A program made the translations under genes and the position numbers. Shown in pieces: positions 28,576 through 38,256 of a DNA stretch of 64,000 nt. Under the pieces are notes generated by a model. It did no database searches. It had not been told where the DNA came from and was given only the letters and a program-made list of their open reading frames with translations. Origin of the DNA: Trichomonas vaginalis G3 (taxonomy: Eukaryota > Parabasalia > Trichomonadida > Trichomonadidae); assembly GCF_026262505.1 (NCBI RefSeq), contig NC_067203.1, positions 15,450,392 to 15,514,391 of the forward strand, written 5' to 3'. How positions within the stretch are numbered: the first letter of the stretch is position 1; each line of letters opens with the position of its first letter.

Positions 28576-29520
28576 ATGTCCACGAATACAAACAAGTATG
28601 TTGAGCTATTTCGCTCATTAAGAGAAAAAGAGAAATACGGATCCATTGCTATTGTCGTTATTACAGTTTTCTCAAAGGTTATCACAGAATCAAAGAGCAA
28701 AACAATCAGTGGTCTTGTACAAGAATTCAACGAAGTTGCTAAGTTGATCGAAGATTCTTTCCCAGATCTTCCTTTCCAATTCAAAGCCGCTGCACAAATG
28801 TACAAAGCTGCTATCAGATCTACAAAAGAAAATGATATGTCTAAATGGCTTTCATCTTTTCATGCAAATGCTCAAATTCAACTTGATGTAGCTCGTAAAG
28901 CTCTTGAAACAATTCCATATCACGTTCATCCATTTTTACAGCATGGTATGACAATCATGACAAGAGGTTACGATCCACTCGTTTTGAAATGCCTTTCTGA
29001 TAGAAGTGATATCCAATTCCACATTTTCATTGCTGAAGGTGCACCAGAAAAGGAAGGTTTGCTTCTTGCAAACGAATTAGCGCGAACAACCAAACACCAG
29101 ATTACTTTAATCCCAGATTCAGCCATTGGTGCATGCATGCATACAACAAACATCGTTTTAATCGGAACAGAAATTGTTTTAGATGATGGCTCCCTTCTTG
29201 CTCCTGTTGGAACATATACGATGGCAGCTCTTGCTTCTATATCACGCCGCCCAGTTTACTGCGTTTGCGACTCTTTCAGATTCTATCGTTACGAAGATTT
29301 CATCCTTAATCCAAACGATCTCGGCGATTTACAAAGAAAAGTCAAGTATCAGCCAGAGGGCACATTTGACGAGAATATCCGCTTCTATAACGATAAATAC
29401 GATTTGACTCCAGCTAAATACGTTCAGATGTTAGTTACAGAAAAGGGACCTTTGCCAACCTCTGATGTAACTCACGAATTGACCAAGCTCCTTGGTTTCA
29501 AGACTTTCAAGAACGATTAA
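28576..29520 (+). CDS. translation initiation factor eIF2B subunit alpha
   Basis: A 314-residue member of the eIF2B alpha/beta/delta family, which together form the regulatory part of the exchange factor that recharges eIF2 with GTP in the cytosol. Seen: a helical N-terminal domain (1-110), then the Rossmann-like domain with FHIFIAEGAPEKEG, the conserved IPDSAIGACM motif, VLIGTEIVLDDGS and LAPVGTYTMAALA, and CDSFRFYR near 230. The short N-terminal domain and full length of about 310 fit the alpha subunit better than beta or delta. The start is chosen by the Inr directly upstream. Complete at both ends. Confidence 0.9.
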   Translation: MSTNTNKYVELFRSLREKEKYGSIAIVVITVFSKVITESKSKTISGLVQEFNEVAKLIEDSFPDLPFQFKAAAQMYKAAIRSTKENDMSKWLSSFHANAQIQLDVARKALETIPYHVHPFLQHGMTIMTRGYDPLVLKCLSDRSDIQFHIFIAEGAPEKEGLLLANELARTTKHQITLIPDSAIGACMHTTNIVLIGTEIVLDDGSLLAPVGTYTMAALASISRRPVYCVCDSFRFYRYEDFILNPNDLGDLQRKVKYQPEGTFDENIRFYNDKYDLTPAKYVQMLVTEKGPLPTSDVTHELTKLLGFKTFKND

Positions 29521-29859
29521 TTTATTGATTTTATAAATGTTCCTTTTTATACATTATTACTATTCTTTTTAAACTTGTTAAAATTTTTTCGAATAGTTTG
29601 CAAAGAATAGAGACATTTTACTTATAATTTTGATTTTGAAATTCGAATTCAAAAAAAAATTTCAATAAATGTCTATTCACAAAGGATAATATGCCGATAG
29701 TATATGACTCGTTTTGATCATGATCTATTTTTGCTGGTTATTACATCTACTAGATTATGTTTTTCTTGATTTAGATTAAAAACTTATATTTTCGTGAAAA
29801 ATAGTTGAGATTACATATAAAAAAAATACAATTTACATACATGATAAAAAAGGATTAGA
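29521..29859. other. convergent intergenic spacer
   Basis: AT-rich 3' flanks of the convergent eIF2B-alpha and TMEM62-like genes. No gene seen. Confidence 0.5.
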
Positions 29860-31899
29860 TTAACTTAAGGAAACAGCGAGGACAACAACTAATGATATGA
29901 TTGGAATCAACATAAATGGTAAGTTGATGATAGAGAATTTGAATGTCAATGCTCTTGAAAGGCTTTTTGCACTGAAGTAAATACAAAATCCAAGAGAAAG
30001 AACATAGAAAACAATATCAATAATAAACCAGTAAGAGAAGTTCTTTGTGAATGGAAGAATTGATGCAAGGAATATTAAAGGAAGAGTCACAAAAGCAGCA
30101 TGAAGAAGTAAGTAAAGATATGTATAAATGGATCTAATCGATTTCTTAAAGTTGGTATATCCATAAACGGTGTAGATTCCAATATGACCTCCAATTGGCA
30201 TGAAAGAAATCGGACAAAATAGAGGAACTAATAGGATAACAAACAAATATATCATGCATGTGTAATTGTAATTAATAAGCAAGTATCTCAAGCATAAAAA
30301 GCCAAAGATAACATTGAGGAAATGTCTTCCTCCAGAATGTCCATCTTTTTTGTTGAATTGGTAACTGAGAGTTTGTTCCATGTAATCTTTAAGATTATCT
30401 GAACTCTTCTCGATCTTTGCAGGGAATGTTATAATGAACAAAATTATAAACATTAATAGATAAACGAAAAGAGGATATTTGTAAATTTGTCTTTCATCAG
30501 CAATTGTTTCTGTTGTTGGTGGAAGTTTTTCGCCTACAAAAAACTCATATTCATTTGTTTCACTTGCTAATTCAAACTTGATTTTGTGAAATCCATTATC
30601 ATAATTCCTTTCAAGCTGGTATAAAGACATTCCTTCACCAAGACTTCTAACGAAATCCATTTTATATCCATCGCAAAGTAAATTCAAGTTTTGATCATCA
30701 CTAAAAGCTAAAACACGAATAAAAATGTGTCCATTGTCGAAAGAAACAAACTTAGACAATTGATTTGATGGAATTGGATATACAGGAACGAAAGATGGCC
30801 TATCCAATGCATGATATTTATGATAAAAGATATTTTCATTATCATTTGTAACAATTCCAACACTTTGATGCGAAACAACTTCACTGCAAATAATTTCAAG
30901 AGATTCGTCATGATGTTGTGGTATGATATCTCTTGGATGTGTGTGCCCTGTTAATACAACTGAGACGTTATATGAAGTAATCAGATCTTTGAATCTTTTT
31001 CCTGTTTGTGACTTCACATTGTTGAATTGTTCGACTGTGAAATGCGTGATTAAGATGATTGACTTGTCTGGAAATTCGTTTTGGATTGTGACAATCTTCT
31101 TCTCAATGATATCCAAAACTTCAGAATTTGTAAAAAGATAAGGATCGAGAGCTCTTTCTCTTGGATAGTTAAATGGATTGACAACAATGAAAGCATTGTT
31201 ATCATGTATGTAACTTGATGCAACAAATTCTTCATAATTGATATCTCGATTTTGGAACATCGTTGCTGAATTAATGTAGTAGTTTGTTGAGATATCTAGC
31301 GAAAATAGATTAAATTGATCATGATTTCCTGATGCATCTAGGAATAATGAGCATTTTGGAGCGCATTCTGCATTAATCTCTCGGTATAGTTTAAAATCTT
31401 CTTCATTTTGTCCAGCAACTTGTTGGTATGTTCCAACGTTCTCCCAATCGTCAGCTAAATCTCCGCTGTTTACGACTACATCACTCTTATAAAATTTGCA
31501 AAATTCTAAAGCATTTTTATAGTGTTCATTGTTAGTAAGTTTGTAATGACTAACATGGACATCTGTCATATGTGTGAAAAATGAAGGATTCAAATCAACA
31601 TTAAATTCTCTGTTGCAACTATGGATTTCTTTTGTCCTTTTACAGGGAGTGATCTTTATAACCGAAACAGCAATGATAATGACGATAAAAAACCAAACAA
31701 ATGACATTAAAAAATGTCGATAACCAATCATTTTTAAATCATCAGCTTGAGAGGCGTCAAGTAGCTCACGATCATCATGTTTTGGGCTATGCACTTCATA
31801 CAATTGGATATTTGCATAAAGTATGCATAGAAAAAGAAACATCGCAAATAACGTCTTTAGTATGGACAACAAATGATTTTGTCCAAATGCAAAGCACAT
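29860..31899 (-). CDS. TMEM62-like membrane metallophosphoesterase
   Basis: A 679-residue membrane protein. One hydrophobic segment lies at about 10-32 and one at about 63-85. A calcineurin-like phosphoesterase domain follows with all metal motifs in order: DVH (about 114), GDLADD (about 145), GNHD (about 190), ITH (about 280) and GHTH (about 317). A beta-rich part (about 350-470) and five to six transmembrane helices (about 480-679) follow. This layout is that of TMEM62 proteins, whose substrate is not known. The metal-binding residues look intact, so it may be an active hydrolase facing the lumen or outside. Convergent with eIF2B-alpha; its 5' end faces cactin across a 355-bp spacer. Confidence 0.85.
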   Translation of the reverse strand: MCFAFGQNHLLSILKTLFAMFLFLCILYANIQLYEVHSPKHDDRELLDASQADDLKMIGYRHFLMSFVWFFIVIIIAVSVIKITPCKRTKEIHSCNREFNVDLNPSFFTHMTDVHVSHYKLTNNEHYKNALEFCKFYKSDVVVNSGDLADDWENVGTYQQVAGQNEEDFKLYREINAECAPKCSLFLDASGNHDQFNLFSLDISTNYYINSATMFQNRDINYEEFVASSYIHDNNAFIVVNPFNYPRERALDPYLFTNSEVLDIIEKKIVTIQNEFPDKSIILITHFTVEQFNNVKSQTGKRFKDLITSYNVSVVLTGHTHPRDIIPQHHDESLEIICSEVVSHQSVGIVTNDNENIFYHKYHALDRPSFVPVYPIPSNQLSKFVSFDNGHIFIRVLAFSDDQNLNLLCDGYKMDFVRSLGEGMSLYQLERNYDNGFHKIKFELASETNEYEFFVGEKLPPTTETIADERQIYKYPLFVYLLMFIILFIITFPAKIEKSSDNLKDYMEQTLSYQFNKKDGHSGGRHFLNVIFGFLCLRYLLINYNYTCMIYLFVILLVPLFCPISFMPIGGHIGIYTVYGYTNFKKSIRSIYTYLYLLLHAAFVTLPLIFLASILPFTKNFSYWFIIDIVFYVLSLGFCIYFSAKSLSRALTFKFSIINLPFMLIPIISLVVVLAVSLS

Positions 31900-32254
31900 A
31901 AAATTTTTGATACCAGGGTGTTCTCGATAGGAAAATAACGGCTTTCTGGTTCTTTCAATAATCGTTCATAATTTTTATCTTAAATATATGAAATTCGTAT
32001 GCGATTCAGCTTTAGATATCATCTACTGAGTGATTTTACGAAAACACGGATCATGTTTACGTAAATTATTTCGCTTTGATGATGAATTCTAAAAAAATCT
32101 GAAAATTCCTTTCAATATTGATTTGTATGCTTATGTGTATGCTTTGTTTTTGTTGTTTTCTCTTAGAACATGATATTATGAAATCATTGAAATATCTACC
32201 TAAAAAATTATAAGATATGTATACAAACACTTTATTATTATAAAGATAAGAACA
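31900..32254. other. intergenic spacer
   Basis: AT-rich region between the start of the TMEM62-like gene and the stop of the cactin gene, both on the minus strand. No gene or repeat seen. Confidence 0.4.
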
Positions 32255-33544
32255 TTAATATAATTGTTCTGGAATATATCCTTTGTAGTAAAGAGAAGCA
32301 ACAAAAGTTATTTGGAATGTAAAAACTCCTTGAATAAAAGATCTTCTTATTCCTCCTGTTCTTCTTTCATCCCATTGTTTATCAACAATACGGAAGCAAA
32401 TTGGTAAATATGGCTTCTCAGCTTCAAATAAAATTGCAGTATATCTATAATTCGGATCTGGAACTGGTTCATTTGGATCTAAATACTCAGGACATAATCT
32501 ATAACGTGGAGGACTACAAACTTTGTCAGCGAGAGCTGGATAATAGATTCTGAAACAGTACCCACGAATAGATTTTGGTGGAGGATGATCCGGATCGTAT
32601 TTCTGTCTTTTATGAACGTTCCAATCGTATCCCATATATTGTACGGCTTCAAAATCAGGAATTACCATTGATCCGTCCTTTACTTTTAGCTTCAATTGAA
32701 TTGTATCATTAAATTCGACTTCTTCATCACCCCAATACTGCATGCCTTCGATGGAAAGTTGTGGCATTAATTTTGTAGGATGTTCGCTCTGTATATGACG
32801 TCTGGCATCGAAATATCTTCTTGAAAAATGATTAAACATTTTTTGACCATTTTCTTGCATTAAAAGTCTTTGTTTGAATTTCTTTTGTGTCTTAGTAAGG
32901 AACGATACATCTCCTTCTTCGAATTTTGCTAATTCTCGTTTTGGTAATAATTTTATCGTTTTCTTTAATAAATTGTTATGGTATCTGTCAAGCCATGCAG
33001 TTGATAACAAAAATTTCATACGATGAAAGAGCTGTTTGTAAAATTCGGCGTGATCTTCGATGTCAAATTTTTGTTGTAAGGCAAATGTATGAAATAGGGC
33101 TTCTAGTTCGTCAACAGATATATCTGTGATGTGTATGATATCTTCATTAAATGGAGTTATTAAATTCTCTTCTACTTCTTCGGATCGAAATTCCAAAAAT
33201 AGTTTAATATAATACCAATAATCATGAGCATTCGTAACAAAGCACTCTACATTGGATATTAAAGTTTCAATATCTTCAGCAGGTACATTTCGTGGATAAT
33301 TAAGCTCAAGATATTTTTTAACGCCTTCTGTATCAAGTAAAATATAGGGTGAACAGATTGAAGGATACCAATTTGCTTCATTTTCGTGTGTAATGTTTTT
33401 ATCATATGCGCCTTCCCAATTGATGAAAAAATTATCAAATAAATTAGGCCTTTCTTCCTTTAATCTTCTAACAGATCCCTTAATTAAGCGTTCTCTATTA
33501 AGGTCTTCGTCATTTTGGAAGATCAAAGGTGTCTCTTCAGCCAT
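32255..33544 (-). CDS. cactin-like splicing factor
   Basis: A 429-residue protein whose last about 130 residues match the conserved cactin C-terminal domain in order: YDWNVHKRQKYDPDHPPPK, GYCFRIYYPALADK, an RYTAILFEA strand, ICFRIVDKQWD, and a closing FQITFVASLYYKGY. The middle part (about 35-200) corresponds to the cactin mid domain with paired aromatic residues. Cactin is associated with the late spliceosome and promotes accurate splicing of some introns. The protein is shorter than animal cactins because it lacks the long Arg/Ser- and Lys-rich N-terminus. Its presence fits a genome with few but real introns. Confidence 0.85.
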   Translation of the reverse strand: MAEETPLIFQNDEDLNRERLIKGSVRRLKEERPNLFDNFFINWEGAYDKNITHENEANWYPSICSPYILLDTEGVKKYLELNYPRNVPAEDIETLISNVECFVTNAHDYWYYIKLFLEFRSEEVEENLITPFNEDIIHITDISVDELEALFHTFALQQKFDIEDHAEFYKQLFHRMKFLLSTAWLDRYHNNLLKKTIKLLPKRELAKFEEGDVSFLTKTQKKFKQRLLMQENGQKMFNHFSRRYFDARRHIQSEHPTKLMPQLSIEGMQYWGDEEVEFNDTIQLKLKVKDGSMVIPDFEAVQYMGYDWNVHKRQKYDPDHPPPKSIRGYCFRIYYPALADKVCSPPRYRLCPEYLDPNEPVPDPNYRYTAILFEAEKPYLPICFRIVDKQWDERRTGGIRRSFIQGVFTFQITFVASLYYKGYIPEQLY

Positions 33545-34457
33545 AATTTCTCAATCAAATTTTTTTGAAATTCACAAGAGTCAAATTTAATTCCCACATT
33601 TCTAAGCAATCTTAAGTAAGTTTCAACAATACTTCTCATATTTTCGGATAATTGACCTGTTTTCGATAAATTTAAAAATAAAAATTATGATATTCAAGAG
33701 ATCATTGAATAATCAATAGCAACATTTCATAGAGTTTTAAAAATTAATCAAGCTGTATTTCAAAAAAATTCTTGAAAATCATATTATATGAGTAAATTCT
33801 TAGTTTTTCATATTATTTTTGAATTTTTGAAATTTTTTTGGAATTTCAAAACTCGGAAATATACAATATTCATGAAAGACATTCGTATGTTACTAATACT
33901 ATTATCTAGAAATAGTACTTTTTCCTTTTAAATGAAAGATATCAAAGATTATTTCAATTAAAAGGTAAAAAATATAAATAGATTTAATGTAAACTCTATT
34001 GTTTATTCGTAATATTCTCGTTCTGATATTTAAATAATGATGATATGCAATTATTGCTTGTATTTTTGATGGAAGTTATCAATATTGATCTTATCGATAG
34101 AAAACAAACATATATCTTGTAATACTATTGCAGCGGGATATGTTTTTGAAAGATGTTTTACAAGGATTTTGGAAATAAAAGATTTTGAAATTCAAATATT
34201 GAGATTTTCATATTGATAAACTAAAAACGAAAATTATTGCTGAATCTAGAAACAATGAGCGGAACTGTAACATTATCTTTACTATCAAATGCAATGGGAA
34301 TACCTTGAAATTTGAGCGTTAACGAGTGAATTAACACACACTTAATACTTCTCCGCTCTTAGAAAATTAGTAAGATAACTGTACTATGCTCAGTTAGCCA
34401 TGAGATTGAGTTTTGGGTGATTTTGCATTTTTCCGTTTCATAAATTAACGCTCAAAA
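33545..34457. other. intergenic, no gene seen
   Basis: About 0.9 kb of AT-rich DNA between the divergent cactin and centrin-like genes. It contains no recognisable coding region. The string TTAACACACAC near 34330 only partly resembles a trichomonad 3' splice motif and has no partner. Confidence 0.4.
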
Positions 34458-34967
34458 ATGTCTAAGAAAGTAGCAGTACGTTCTACTGGTAGAAGAGAAC
34501 ATCGTGAAAATCAGGTACAACTCAATGAAGAGCAGCGCCTTGAAATAAAATCAGCTTTTGAAGTATTCGATGCTGATAAAAATGGAAAAATTGATAAACA
34601 AGAATTAAAAATTTGCGTGAAAGCAATGGGATTTGATGTTAGCAAAGAAGAATTAAACGATTATATTCAAGAAAGAGGCGATCCAGAACGCGAAATGATC
34701 GATTATCCTGCATTTTATGATTTCATAGGACTTAAGATGCAAAAACGCAATAACACAGAAGAAATCAAGCGATCTTACAAATTATTCAAGGATGGTGCAT
34801 CAGGAAATATTACCATTAATGATTTACGTAAAATCGCCAAAGAAATGGGCACTGGCCTTACTGAAGATGATTTACAAATAATGATCAAGGAATTTGATCA
34901 AGATGGTGATGGAGAAATTAATATAGCCGAATTTATGGCCATTATGGATCCATCATTAGCTAATTAA
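34458..34967 (+). CDS. centrin-like EF-hand protein
   Basis: A 169-residue protein with a short basic N-terminus and four EF-hand positions, the size and layout of centrin/caltractin. EF1 (DADKNGKIDKQE, about residue 38) and EF4 (DQDGDGEINIAE, about 150) are canonical calcium loops. EF2 (RGDPEREMIDYP) and EF3 (KDGASGNITIND) have lost key acidic positions and probably do not bind calcium. Centrins are part of basal bodies and contractile fibres, in keeping with the flagellated cell. Calmodulin is less likely because of the basic N-terminal extension and the degenerate loops. Confidence 0.85.
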   Translation: MSKKVAVRSTGRREHRENQVQLNEEQRLEIKSAFEVFDADKNGKIDKQELKICVKAMGFDVSKEELNDYIQERGDPEREMIDYPAFYDFIGLKMQKRNNTEEIKRSYKLFKDGASGNITINDLRKIAKEMGTGLTEDDLQIMIKEFDQDGDGEINIAEFMAIMDPSLAN

Positions 34968-35122
34968 GTCATACATCTGATATAAACTAACTATCTATTT
35001 GTTACTAATAGTAAATACTCTTTGTTAATTATATTTTCTTATGAAATTTACAAAATTTATATAACCATCATCTGAAACATCTAAAAAGTTGAAGCTGATC
35101 TTATATATGTCTCGTCAGAATT

Positions 35123-35131
35123 TCATTATTT
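35123..35131 (+). promoter_or_regulatory. initiator (Inr) of GH47-like gene
   Basis: TCATTATTT matches the Inr consensus TCA-Py-T-(T/A). It ends three bases before the ATG at 35135, the usual trichomonad spacing. Confidence 0.65.
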
Positions 35132-35134
35132 TAA

Positions 35135-36475
35135 ATGAGATTCAAGCGCTCTTTGATTATTTTTGTACTTGCAGCAGAACTTTCAGTAATGCTGCTCAGT
35201 TCGATATTCATATTTAGGAAAATGCCAAATACAGAGTTTATCAAAGAATACGGTCTCATAAATGAATCCCGATTCAATACACCCTTTAAAATACCAAATA
35301 ATGAAATCAATAACTACGCAAGAGAGAAAATTAAAGTAGCTTTTGATGAATATTGGTCACATTGTCGTTACAGTGATTATTATAAACCATTTTCAGGAAC
35401 ATGTTCAAATAGTTCTGGCCTTTCATTATCATTATTTGGCTTCTTAGATGCACTATATTTAGCAAACCTTACATACGAATACAATTTAGCTTCAAATTTT
35501 GTATTGAATAAAGTACGACCATCACAAAGCGATTTCATAAGTACATATGAATTAGGAACAACAGTTATTGGTTCCTTACTTGGTATTTATGGAATTTCGG
35601 GTGAAGATTTGTTTTTGCAAAAAGCAATTGAATTTGCTGATCTTCTACTCACAAGTTTTACAGGACCCATTCCACATCCATTTGTCGATGGTATTAAGAG
35701 AAAACCAATAGGATTCGGATTTACAGAAGGAACTTTTTTAGGCGAATCTAGCGGTTTCTTGCTAGAATTCGCAGTTCTTGCTATGCTTACAAAATATGAG
35801 AGATATGAAAAGCCCATTTATAATTTCATCCAATGTGTTACAAATTATTCTAAAAATATTAGTTACGGTATATGGTCAACTGAAGAATGCAAGCCATTAA
35901 TAAGATCGAATCAGTATACACAGCTCACAGCTTCATTTTATATTAATTTCTTGAAGATAAGTGGCTTTTTCAAACCAAATATCACACAAAAAATAATTGA
36001 CCAATTATATGATACACTGAATGACATCCAATTCGGAGCCAGAGGAAATGAGGATAATAAGTTTGTTTATTATTCTGAATCTTTATGCGAAATTTTAGGT
36101 CTTAAGATTGAAAACTTCGACGTTAAACGTTTATTTGCCATGGAAAGAATGTGTTCTCACATGAGGGAACAAAGTCTCCCTGCTTCATTTATGGGAAAAG
36201 AAGCAGTTTTTAATTTTGACTCTACCATGATAGCAGAAGATTTCAATCGATCAATTTCTCTCGAGCAGGTGAAGAAGCTTGAATGCGGTAATGTGATTTG
36301 CTCATCATCTTCCATCTCCAATAGATATTTAGATGATTTGATGCCAAGTAAAGGAATTTCAAAATGGTTGAAGTTTTTGTTACTTCGAAATGTAACTGAT
36401 TCAGGATACTCTTTTGTTATGAATGATGCTGGTTTTCTTCTACCAGTTACTCATGAATATTTGTTTAACTTATAA
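35135..36475 (+). CDS. divergent GH47 alpha-mannosidase/EDEM-like protein
   Basis: A 446-residue type II membrane protein: short basic N-terminus, one transmembrane anchor (about 7-27), then a luminal (alpha/alpha) barrel. GH47-like segments in order: FDEYWSHCRYSDYY, LSLFGFLDALYLANL (usual SLDTLYIM), a YELGTTVIGSLLGIYGISG segment (usual FEVNIR..GGLL), and LGESSGFLLEFAVLAMLT. The end, FVMNDAGFLLPV, corresponds to the usual VFNTEAHP, where the calcium-binding Thr and the Glu are replaced. So it may be an EDEM-like glycan-binding protein or an inactive enzyme in ER glycoprotein quality control. GH47 enzymes trim mannose from N-glycans. Assignment is by motif order. Confidence 0.65.
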   Translation: MRFKRSLIIFVLAAELSVMLLSSIFIFRKMPNTEFIKEYGLINESRFNTPFKIPNNEINNYAREKIKVAFDEYWSHCRYSDYYKPFSGTCSNSSGLSLSLFGFLDALYLANLTYEYNLASNFVLNKVRPSQSDFISTYELGTTVIGSLLGIYGISGEDLFLQKAIEFADLLLTSFTGPIPHPFVDGIKRKPIGFGFTEGTFLGESSGFLLEFAVLAMLTKYERYEKPIYNFIQCVTNYSKNISYGIWSTEECKPLIRSNQYTQLTASFYINFLKISGFFKPNITQKIIDQLYDTLNDIQFGARGNEDNKFVYYSESLCEILGLKIENFDVKRLFAMERMCSHMREQSLPASFMGKEAVFNFDSTMIAEDFNRSISLEQVKKLECGNVICSSSSISNRYLDDLMPSKGISKWLKFLLLRNVTDSGYSFVMNDAGFLLPVTHEYLFNL

Positions 36476-36936
36476 TAATTCAAAAATCTAAACACTGTTT
36501 GTACTTTAATACTAATAAAAGCTTTTTGCATGTATCGGTAAATTGATTTGACATGTTTTGGAGATATAATTTTTCCTTGGTTTAGTTTTACTCATAATGC
36601 ATGTCATCTTCTTTATTTATTCAAAAAATTATTAAGATCTATATATGACATCACCGTAATATGTTATATTTTGGTTCATTGACAATCAATTTCTTTCGGA
36701 TATTAGAAGTAGGAATTCATCAGGAAAATCAATAAATATCAATCATTATTTCCGAAAGGTGATAATTCTGGAATTTTTAAATCAACGGAATTTTCTTCGT
36801 CGTTATCTTTAATTCGAAGTCAAGATTTCAAGACTATATGATATGCTGCGAATATGTAAATAAAAAATGGTCGACAAGCCAATCGTTTATAAAAATAAAT
36901 CAAAACGATAGACACTATTAACATTATAAACCATTA
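36476..36936. other. convergent intergenic spacer
   Basis: AT-rich spacer of about 460 bases between the convergent GH47-like and ankyrin genes. No gene or repeat seen. Confidence 0.4.
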
Positions 36937-38256
36937 TTAAAAAGAGTCTGGAATGAATTCTCTCAATTCAGAGCAATACGGCTCTTCTCTGATGTCAACT
37001 TTCTTGATTAAATTAACATCAGCTCCATTATTGAGCATAATAGCCGTAAGATCAAACTTCTTTATTGACAGAGAGAATTCCAACAGGTTGTCGCCATCTT
37101 TGGTCTTATAGTCGAAGTCCGGATGGAATTTGCAAATGTATTCGACAACTCTTGGGCAATAAGCGTTGATAGCATGATACAATTCGACGGCTGTTGGTGC
37201 GCAGTTGTCATGTGAATACAAGTGCTGTAACATGAAGAGGGCGACATCTTCTTTGGCACAGTCTATCGCAGTAATTGAAGCGCGTTTGATGTCTTCAGCG
37301 GCGTAAAGGTTGGTGGCAATAGCTGTTTTAGCTATTTCAAGATGACCGAAGAGAGCTGTGATGGTCAAAATGTTGTTGCCATCTGGATCTCTTGCATGAA
37401 TATCAAAACCGCATTGGAGGAGGATTTTGAAAAGCTCAGCATTACCGGCAATTGCAGATGAAACCAATGGATCAACTTCATTTGTCTCGTAGTCTTCCTG
37501 GTTCTCTACGCATTGGATGAAAAATGCCGTATCCTTGTTTAATATGGCACTTTGAATAAATGAAGTCTCACTTTTGACCTTTTCATAGAAGATTTGAACA
37601 AAATTGTGGCGATGGTAGCTAATGGCAATATCTAATAATTCGGCAAAATTTGTCACATCGCTTGAAAAGAGCGAATAACAGTGGATACTACCTGATTTGA
37701 CCGAATTAGTAATGCATCTGTAACTCATGTTCGCTCCAAGGTCAAGTAAATATTTACAAATTTGATACGATCCGAAAAATGAAGCATATTCTATTAGGCT
37801 TACTTGATCAGGAGAATCTGCCTTCTGATCGTTCAAGAAAACAAATCTTCTGTTAAGGTCCTCGTTCCTAAATTGACTCTTAAATTCTTCAACATCGTCA
37901 CAAATGATTGATCTAAGTATTCTGCTTGTTTTCATATTATCTTCAAATGTCTTTACAATTGAGGCCGAGATTGTGAACAATTTTTCATTGAACTCATCCA
38001 ATGAACTAAAGTTTTCCATAGGAGAATCCGGATAGAGGCTCTCCCATAATATTTTGTAGTCAAGGCTCTCTTTTGTTGCTCTTACATAGCCTTCAAAGAT
38101 TAAGATCTGGGCATATTCTCGGGCAGATTCGTCCAAGCTTTTGACAAGATTCGAAACAAACTCGAACTTATCAGGGGTGTAGTTTAACAGTATTGATTCC
38201 AGATATATGGTCCGCTTCAATCTATCTTTGCAAAGTTGAAGGTCTATCAAATACAT
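36937..38256 (-). CDS. DUF3447-type ankyrin protein
   Basis: A 439-residue protein of the large trichomonad ankyrin family. The N-terminal half (1 to about 150) is helical and without repeats. From about 150 come DUF3447-like and ankyrin repeats, e.g. SLIEYASFFGSYQICKYLL, DPDGNNILTITALFGHLEIA and a last one ending in NNGADVNLIKKVD. No signal peptide or membrane segment. Codon use is less AT-biased than in the other ankyrin genes here (many GC-ending codons), which suggests a well-expressed gene under selection. The function of this family is unknown. Confidence 0.85.
   Translation of the reverse strand: MYLIDLQLCKDRLKRTIYLESILLNYTPDKFEFVSNLVKSLDESAREYAQILIFEGYVRATKESLDYKILWESLYPDSPMENFSSLDEFNEKLFTISASIVKTFEDNMKTSRILRSIICDDVEEFKSQFRNEDLNRRFVFLNDQKADSPDQVSLIEYASFFGSYQICKYLLDLGANMSYRCITNSVKSGSIHCYSLFSSDVTNFAELLDIAISYHRHNFVQIFYEKVKSETSFIQSAILNKDTAFFIQCVENQEDYETNEVDPLVSSAIAGNAELFKILLQCGFDIHARDPDGNNILTITALFGHLEIAKTAIATNLYAAEDIKRASITAIDCAKEDVALFMLQHLYSHDNCAPTAVELYHAINAYCPRVVEYICKFHPDFDYKTKDGDNLLEFSLSIKKFDLTAIMLNNGADVNLIKKVDIREEPYCSELREFIPDSF

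Noticed and set aside
34325-34345. Intron acceptor at TTAACACACAC before the centrin-like gene
   Set aside because: The match to the trichomonad acceptor is incomplete, there is no 5' splice motif upstream, and the centrin-like protein is complete without an added exon.
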